A stretch of 9,385 nt of DNA, from positions 1-9,385 of the forward strand of contig CANQHM010000045.1 in the NCBI GenBank assembly GCA_947623845.1, given 5' to 3'. Of the stretch, positions 5,665-9,385 are shown in pieces. This DNA is from an uncultured Bacilli bacterium. Its GTDB lineage: Bacteria; Bacillota_I; Bacilli_A; RF39; UBA660. Below the pieces are notes generated by a model. It did not search any database, had not been told where the DNA came from, and saw only the letters and a list, made by a program, of their open reading frames with translations. Made by a program: the position numbers and the translations under genes. How positions within the stretch are numbered: position 1 is the first letter of the stretch; each line of letters starts with the position of its first letter.

Positions 5665-6765
5665 ATGCAGAAAAAATTAAAAATATATGTATATGCGATT
5701 ACAAAGAATGAAAGTAAATTTGTAAATACTTGGGTTAAATCTATGCAAGAAGCTGATGGTATTTATGTTTTAGATACTGGGTCTACTGATAATACCGTAA
5801 AATTATTACAAGATAATAAGATTCATGTTACGGTAAAAAAGTATAAGAATTTCCGTTTCGATGTTGCTAGAAATGATTCACTTGCTTTAGTACCAAAAGA
5901 TGCCGATATCTGTGTTTGTACTGATTTAGATGAAGAATTCGTTCCTGGATGGCGCCATGCTTTAGAAAATTTATGGCAAAAAGATACTACTAGGTTAGCT
6001 TACAACTATAATTGGAGTTTAGATGCTAACGGAAAACCTCTAGTTAATTTCTATATTCAAAAAATCCATACGCGTAATGATTATCAATGGACTCACCCTG
6101 TTCACGAAGTTTTAACTTATATTGGTAAAGATAAAGAGCATCTTTTATTTACGGATGCTATAACTTTAAATCACCATCCCGATTTAACTAAACCTCGATC
6201 TTCCTATCTACCCCTACTCGAATTATCAATTAAAGAAGATCCTAACGATGATCGTAACATGCATTACTTAGGCAGGGAATATATGTATTACCAAAGATAT
6301 AATGATGCAATTGAAACTTTACTTAAACATTTAAGTCTTCCCTCTGCTACTTGGAAAGATGAACGTGCTGCTTCCATGCGTTTTATTGCTCGTTCTTATA
6401 AAGGCTTACACCGTTATGATGAAGCAATATTATGGTATCAAAAAGCTATTAATGAAGCTCCCTATCTGCGTGATGCTTATGTAGAACTTGCTCTAACTTA
6501 TCACGAATTACAAAATTACCCTAAAGTTATTAAATATTGTAATAAAGCTTTAAAAATTAAAAATAAAACTAAAACATATATTAATGAAAGTTTTAGTTGG
6601 AATGAAACAATCTATGACTTACTATCTATTGCTTACTATTCTACCAATAAATTACCATCTAGTTTAAAAAATATCAATCTAGCTTTAAAGATTAATCCTA
6701 CTAACCCTCGTTTACTTAATAATAAAAAAATAATCAAAGAAAAACTTAGAACTACCAATCTCTAA
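5665..6765 (+). CDS. Family 2 glycosyltransferase with C-terminal TPR repeats
   Basis: A 366-residue cytoplasmic protein. The GT-A domain spans about 1-180: IYVYAITKNES at the start, the nucleotide-sugar motif LDTGSTDNT (36-44), FDVARND (65-71), and the metal-binding DxD as DLDE (87-90). HPVHEV (144-149) and NHHPD (169-173) probably belong to the acceptor side of the active site. From about 198 to 348 there are four TPR-like helical pairs, for example YLGREYMYYQRYNDAIETLL, FIARSYKGLHRYDEAILWYQ and YVELALTYHELQNYPKVIKY. They could hold a protein or peptide acceptor. This GT2-plus-TPR build is shared with the SunS-type peptide S-glycosyltransferases of glycocin clusters and with many uncharacterised enzymes. 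No glycocin precursor is nearby, so protein or surface-glycan modification is inferred. The ATG at 5665 has AAAGGAG 7 nt upstream, within a hairpin. There is no transmembrane segment. Confidence 0.88.
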   Translation: MQKKLKIYVYAITKNESKFVNTWVKSMQEADGIYVLDTGSTDNTVKLLQDNKIHVTVKKYKNFRFDVARNDSLALVPKDADICVCTDLDEEFVPGWRHALENLWQKDTTRLAYNYNWSLDANGKPLVNFYIQKIHTRNDYQWTHPVHEVLTYIGKDKEHLLFTDAITLNHHPDLTKPRSSYLPLLELSIKEDPNDDRNMHYLGREYMYYQRYNDAIETLLKHLSLPSATWKDERAASMRFIARSYKGLHRYDEAILWYQKAINEAPYLRDAYVELALTYHELQNYPKVIKYCNKALKIKNKTKTYINESFSWNETIYDLLSIAYYSTNKLPSSLKNINLALKINPTNPRLLNNKKIIKEKLRTTNL

Positions 6766-6769
6766 GTTT
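6742..6769. terminator. Hairpin shared by two convergent genes, terminator-like on the minus strand
   Basis: AAACTTAGA (6742-6750) and TCTAAGTTT (6761-6769) form a 9-bp perfect stem with a 10-nt loop. It spans the glycosyltransferase stop and most of the regulator's stop. On the minus strand it runs into TTTTTCTTT, a reasonable terminator for the regulator gene. On the plus strand the T tract is weak. Confidence 0.55.
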
Positions 6770-6986
6770 AATTATCTTTCTCTAATATTATTTTTATCTT
6801 ATTCTTTTTTGCTATCTTAAGTAAATCATCAAAGTAAAATCTTGCTACTCCTCTTTCAATATTCTTCGCCCAAGCTCTACCTTTCTTTCCCATTGATTTA
6901 CCTAACTCTTCTTGTGTTAAATTCGTCCACTCTCTTATTATTCTAAAGACATCTTTTGGTTCATACTCATTAGCAGTTAACCTCAT
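6768..6986 (-). CDS. Small HTH (XRE/Cro-like) DNA-binding regulator
   Basis: A 72-residue basic protein consisting almost entirely of one helix-turn-helix domain: DVFRIIREWTNLTQEELGK (helices 1-2, about 12-30), a turn at SMGKKG, a recognition-helix candidate at RAWAKNIERG (37-46), then DDLLKIAKKNKIKI as the closing helix. The LTQEELG segment is typical of XRE/Cro-CI proteins, although the turn is one or two residues longer than in most. There is no effector or dimerisation domain. I chose the ATG at 6986 because GGGTGA lies 5 nt upstream. An in-frame GTG at 6995 is part of that SD. It is divergent from the surface-protein gene at 7119, and two related palindromes lie between, so it is the obvious candidate to bind them and control both genes. 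That link is inference. Its stop is 2 nt from that of the convergent glycosyltransferase. Confidence 0.78.
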   Translation of the reverse strand: MRLTANEYEPKDVFRIIREWTNLTQEELGKSMGKKGRAWAKNIERGVARFYFDDLLKIAKKNKIKIILEKDN

Positions 6987-7003
6987 ATAATTCACCCATG
7001 AAC

Positions 7004-7014
7004 ATTGTAATATA
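7004..7014 (-). promoter_or_regulatory. Tentative -10 region for the HTH regulator
   Basis: On the minus strand TATATT and TACAAT overlap at 7004-7014, 18-28 nt before the ATG. No good -35 accompanies either one. If it is real, the leader is only about 10 nt and begins around the SD. Confidence 0.3.
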
Positions 7015-7034
7015 AATTAACTGACCGCGAACAT

Positions 7035-7059
7035 TAAAGGTACTTGACAAGTACCTTTA
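7035..7059. promoter_or_regulatory. Operator-like palindrome O1 over the -35 box
   Basis: TAAAGGTACTTG (7035-7046) and CAAGTACCTTTA (7048-7059) are perfect reverse complements around a single central A, a 25-bp palindrome with 12-bp arms. The -35 TTGACA (7044-7049) lies at its centre, so a bound protein would block the promoter. It is about 50 bp from the start of the divergent HTH gene. As it lies upstream of the predicted transcription start, it acts as DNA, not as an RNA hairpin. Confidence 0.75.
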
Positions 7060-7072
7060 TACGTATTATTAT
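7044..7072 (+). promoter_or_regulatory. Strong sigma-A promoter of the 584-residue surface protein
   Basis: Perfect TTGACA (7044-7049), a 17-nt spacer and TATTAT (7067-7072), predicting a start of transcription near 7079. The -35 is embedded in palindrome O1, and palindrome O2 begins just after the predicted start, which points to a strong but repressible promoter. Confidence 0.8.
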
Positions 7073-7080
7073 TTATATTA

Positions 7081-7105
7081 TAAGGGTACTTGATAGATAC
7101 CCTAA
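7081..7105. promoter_or_regulatory. Operator-like imperfect palindrome O2, related to O1
   Basis: Aligned base for base with O1, this 25-bp site matches at 19 positions, including GTACTTGA and TACC. Its own outer arms are AGGGTA and TACCCT, with a diverged right half. Centre-to-centre spacing from O1 is 46 bp. It lies between the predicted transcription start and the SD (7104-7110). It could be a second repressor site or, in RNA, a weak hairpin next to the SD. Confidence 0.6.
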
Positions 7106-7118
7106 AGGAGATATGCTA

Positions 7119-8873
7119 ATGAGAAAATTTAATCCCGAAAAAGAACTAAATAAAATACAGAATGGTAATAAAAATAAAATTATAATTGGTTTATGTACTT
7201 TATTACTAATTGTAGTTGTAGGTTATTCCTTTGCCCTATACCAAGTAAGACATACTAATAAATTAATATTTACTACCGTAGGTAAATTTAGCAATAAAGA
7301 TATTAATCTAGCTATATATGTAGATAACGATAAGCAAGACACATTTCCTGATAAGAATAACTACTTTTTTGACAAAGTTGTATGCGACAATAATAGTTAT
7401 TGGGAATTTGATTATGATAATTGGGAATTAATGTTAAAAACCAATAAAAAAGATAATTGTGATATATACTTTACCAAAAATTATCGTGATAGAAGTAGAG
7501 CAAATGCACCAGAGTTATATCAAGGTATGCTACCAATATATTTTAATGATGGTAAAATCTATATAGCTGATGTAACTAAAGAATGGTATGACTATGATAA
7601 ACATAATTGGGGAAATGCTGTTTTAATAGATAATAATAATGCTGATATAAAAAATAAATTTTATAAAGAAGATGGTACATTAAAAGTAGATACAGAAGTA
7701 CAAGAAAGTAATATACTTCAAATGTATGTCTGGATTCCAAGATATAAATATCAACTGTTTAATGCTATAAGTAGACAAAGTAGCGAACCGCAAATGATTA
7801 ATATTGCTTTTGAAACAGGGGATAAAACTACTGGTACAGTATCATGTTCAACAGAAACAAATGGTAAAGAAACTTGTATCAATGCAGAAAATGGAAATTG
7901 GTATACCCATCCCGCCTTTACGTTTGGTGATACAGAACTTAGTGGTATCTGGGTAGGTAAATTTGAATTAAGTGACCTAAAAGACGAAATAGGGAGAAAC
8001 ACTTATGTAGGCGAAATAGCAATATTACCAAATAGAACAAGCATGGTAAACAAAACTATAAGCACGGTATTTGAAGCAGTTAGAAGTCTTGAAACTGTTG
8101 AAAATAAATATCATCTAAGCTCACAAGAAGTAGATACCCACATAATAAAGAATTTAGAATGGGGAGCGATGGCATACTTAACAAGTTCAAAATATGGTAT
8201 CTATAGTAACGATGGGCAAAAATGTATGATTGATGGTATGCCTAAAGAAAATTGTGAAGTATGGATAAATAATACTGCTCAAGGAACATATGCTAATGAT
8301 AAACTTGGATATGGAGGTACATACACAGGTTGTGTAGGAGAAAGTGTTAGTTCTGCGGTTGTATGGAATAACGAGAATAATGCCCCTGCAAAATGTGATG
8401 CAGATAAAAGATGGAATACAGCCAATGGAGTAAAGGCAAGCACAACAGGAAATGTATACGGTGTATATGATACATCAGGCGGTGTATGGGACTATGTTAT
8501 GGGAGTAATCACCGACGAGAATGGAACCGATTTGCTATACTTAGATAGTGGTTTTACAAAGGAAACAATGCCGAATAAAAAATATTATGATGTATATGAG
8601 TATGGTACATCAAATACTAGTCAAGAACGTGGTCATTTAGGAGATTCATCAAGAGAAACTTTAACTATTGTTGGTGATCGTTTTGGTGGATGGAATAATG
8701 ATACAATAGATTTCCCATATGATGACAAAAAAAATGGAACTACATGGTTTTTACGTGGTGGAAGTTACGATTTCTCAAGTGGAGCTGGAATATTCGCTGT
8801 TGGGAAATGGGCCGCAGCTCATCCACGAGCAGCTTTCCGTTCAGTCCTAACAGCTCAAGATAGTAATGAATAG
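7119..8873 (+). CDS. Anchored extracellular protein with FGE-like/C-type-lectin-fold C-terminus
   Basis: A 584-residue protein with a basic N-terminus, one hydrophobic anchor at about 20-41, and a long Asn-, Asp- and Tyr-rich extracellular part. There is no LPXTG motif. An N-terminal module (about 45-118) has Cys89 and Cys114. The C-terminal half resembles the formylglycine-generating-enzyme (FGE/SUMF) domain in its C-type lectin fold: GVYDTSGGVWDYVMG (448-462) matches the family's GLYDMxGNVWEW, and WFLRGGSY (543-550) matches RGGSW, with a closing AAFRSVL. The cysteines of the catalytic enzyme are missing, as no Cys follows Cys426, so it is probably a binding domain, not an enzyme. Eight extracellular cysteines fall into four close pairs. 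The start is the ATG at 7119 because AAAGGAG lies 8 nt upstream. The ATG at 7113 is too close to the SD, and in-frame codons further upstream lie in the promoter. Adhesion or ligand binding is inferred. Confidence 0.8.
   Translation: MRKFNPEKELNKIQNGNKNKIIIGLCTLLLIVVVGYSFALYQVRHTNKLIFTTVGKFSNKDINLAIYVDNDKQDTFPDKNNYFFDKVVCDNNSYWEFDYDNWELMLKTNKKDNCDIYFTKNYRDRSRANAPELYQGMLPIYFNDGKIYIADVTKEWYDYDKHNWGNAVLIDNNNADIKNKFYKEDGTLKVDTEVQESNILQMYVWIPRYKYQLFNAISRQSSEPQMINIAFETGDKTTGTVSCSTETNGKETCINAENGNWYTHPAFTFGDTELSGIWVGKFELSDLKDEIGRNTYVGEIAILPNRTSMVNKTISTVFEAVRSLETVENKYHLSSQEVDTHIIKNLEWGAMAYLTSSKYGIYSNDGQKCMIDGMPKENCEVWINNTAQGTYANDKLGYGGTYTGCVGESVSSAVVWNNENNAPAKCDADKRWNTANGVKASTTGNVYGVYDTSGGVWDYVMGVITDENGTDLLYLDSGFTKETMPNKKYYDVYEYGTSNTSQERGHLGDSSRETLTIVGDRFGGWNNDTIDFPYDDKKNGTTWFLRGGSYDFSSGAGIFAVGKWAAAHPRAAFRSVLTAQDSNE
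8745..8860 (+). other. Candidate variable region (DGR-type) at the end of the FGE-like domain
   Basis: The last about 40 codons of the surface protein, from the WFLRGG motif to AAFRSVL, differ from the rest of the gene. Positions 8761-8850 are 50% GC (45 of 90), against 19 of 60 in the preceding 60 bases. There is no Asn between Trp543 and the final SNE, although the rest of the protein is very Asn-rich. Many codons end in T or C (TAC, GAT, TTC, AGT, GCT, GTT, GCC, CAT) and could derive from AAY. DGR target proteins carry adenine-mutagenised variable regions in this place of the same fold. No template repeat or reverse transcriptase is visible, so this remains a hypothesis. Confidence 0.35.
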
Positions 8874-8878
8874 TATTA

Positions 8879-8910
8879 AAAAATTTCTCATATCTTAGTG
8901 AGAAATTTTT
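8879..8910. terminator. Perfect 12-bp hairpin, bidirectional terminator
   Basis: AAAAATTTCTCA (8879-8890) and TGAGAAATTTTT (8899-8910) pair without mismatch around an 8-nt loop, starting 5 nt after the TAG of the surface protein and 10 nt from the stop of the convergent gene. T-rich 3' ends on both strands fit a bidirectional terminator. Its place just after a candidate variable region also recalls the hairpins that follow DGR variable regions. Confidence 0.75.
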
Positions 8911-8920
8911 ATTTGGAAAA

Positions 8921-9385
8921 TTATTTATTTTTTTCAAAAGTAATCTTTGATGCTACTATTCTATTTAACCTTTTAACTATAATATAATTTTTACTTTCAT
9001 CAAATACTAATCTTGCTGTCGCTTCCCATACTCCTAACCATCCAATAATTAAGAATATTTCATTAAATAAAGGTCCTCCAATAACTTTTGATAAAATAAT
9101 AAATACAATCCCTACAATCCCAAGTAATATCGCTGTTACTATAGAATATTTCATATACATAATATTATCTTTAATACTTAAAGAAAATTCATTTCTAAAT
9201 AATCTTAAGAATTCTTCCTTTTTTTCTTCTGTATCAAAGTAATTACCTAATATCTTAATATCTATACCTTTCTTTAAATTACTACCTCTTAATTCTTCTA
9301 AGACATAATTCTTTAATTCGGGATTTAACATCTTTGTATTATAATTACTTACATAATCACTTTGGGTATCAATAAATATCTCAAT
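8921..9385 (-). CDS. Partial gene: two-helix membrane protein, 5' end beyond the window
   Basis: The frame stays open from the TAA at 8921 to the window edge, giving at least 154 residues. An ATG at 9331 would give 136 residues, but it has no convincing SD, and the codons upstream of it read as plausible protein (IDTQSDYVSNYNTK then MLNPELK), so the real start is probably outside. The visible part has a charged helical N-terminal region (about 19-70 by the extended numbering), two hydrophobic helices (SIVTAILLGIVGIVFIILSKV and LFNEIFLIIGWLGVWEA), and a basic tail (IIVKRLNRIVASKI). It looks like a membrane protein with cytoplasmic ends. I do not recognise the family. It converges on the surface-protein gene and shares its terminator. 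Confidence 0.7.
   Translation of the reverse strand: MEIFIDTQSDYVSNYNTKMLNPELKNYVLEELRGSNLKKGIDIKILGNYFDTEEKKEEFLRLFRNEFSLSIKDNIMYMKYSIVTAILLGIVGIVFIILSKVIGGPLFNEIFLIIGWLGVWEATARLVFDESKNYIIVKRLNRIVASKITFEKNK

Noticed and set aside
5665..6765. Glycocin (SunS/SunA) bacteriocin cluster
   Set aside because: The glycosyltransferase build is similar, but there is no small Cys-rich precursor, transporter with peptidase domain or immunity gene in the window.
6768..6986. Antitoxin of a toxin-antitoxin pair
   Set aside because: The HTH protein is the right size, but no adjacent small toxin gene on the same strand is visible. Its neighbours are a convergent glycosyltransferase and a divergent surface protein.
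7083..7103. O2 as an intrinsic terminator or riboswitch expression platform
   Set aside because: There is no T tract after the stem, the arms are only 6 bp, and the leader is too short for an aptamer. The similarity to O1 favours a DNA-binding site.
7044..7118. Upstream in-frame TTG at 7044 and ATG at 7113 as starts of the 584-residue protein
   Set aside because: The TTG is part of the TTGACA -35 box, and the ATG at 7113 is only 2 nt from the SD. The ATG at 7119 has correct 8-nt spacing.
8460..8860. Active formylglycine-generating enzyme or sulfatase modifier
   Set aside because: The fold-like motifs are present but no cysteine follows Cys426, so the catalytic cysteine pair expected in the C-terminal part is missing. 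There is also no sulfatase nearby.
1..9385. CRISPR array, tRNA, rRNA, insertion sequence or prophage
   Set aside because: No regularly spaced repeats, cloverleaf-type sequences, transposase or phage structural genes were seen on either strand.

Overview
The window is AT-rich DNA (roughly 30% GC by eye) with short intergenic gaps, Firmicutes-type promoters and Shine-Dalgarno (SD) sites, and terminators that often overlap stop codons. TAA, TAG and TGA all serve as stops and tryptophan is TGG, so the code is the standard bacterial one, not the Mycoplasma one. A low-GC Firmicute is likely, perhaps an uncultured gut Bacilli or Mollicutes-related lineage. That placement is inference. No rRNA, tRNA, CRISPR array, insertion sequence or phage structural gene was seen.

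Layout. 1-1080 (minus): a SipW/TasA-type secreted surface protein with a strong sigma-A promoter, then a small membrane protein, closed by a terminator. 1144-1835 (plus): a six-helix DUF308/HdeD-like membrane protein, divergent from the surface protein and ending at a bidirectional hairpin. 1833-2623 (minus): two overlapping genes for small membrane-anchored proteins that look like diverged paralogues. 2646-3306 (minus): a Bax-inhibitor-1 family membrane protein with its own terminator. 3359-6765 (plus): pyruvate kinase, an extracytoplasmic SGNH hydrolase, and a GT2 glycosyltransferase with C-terminal TPR repeats. 6768-6986 (minus): a 72-residue HTH regulator. 7035-8910 (plus): a two-operator promoter driving a 584-residue anchored protein with a formylglycine-generating-enzyme-like (C-type-lectin fold) C-terminus. 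8921-9385 (minus): a membrane protein whose 5' end lies beyond the window.

Most genes concern the cell envelope: surface proteins, anchored small proteins, an esterase-type hydrolase, a glycosyltransferase and multi-pass membrane proteins. Pyruvate kinase is the one clear central-metabolism gene. The exported proteins carry even numbers of extracytoplasmic cysteines, which is unusual for Firmicutes and suggests oxidative folding.

The most interesting stretch is 6768-8910. A small regulator is divergent from a surface protein whose promoter is overlaid by two related palindromes. The protein ends in a sharply GC-rich, asparagine-free segment in the position where diversity-generating retroelement (DGR) target proteins carry their variable region, followed at once by a perfect 12-bp hairpin. 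No reverse transcriptase or template repeat is in the window, so the DGR idea is only a hypothesis. A second striking element is the perfectly symmetric divergent promoter between pyruvate kinase and the Bax-inhibitor-1 gene, whose two -35 boxes share one 16-bp palindrome.
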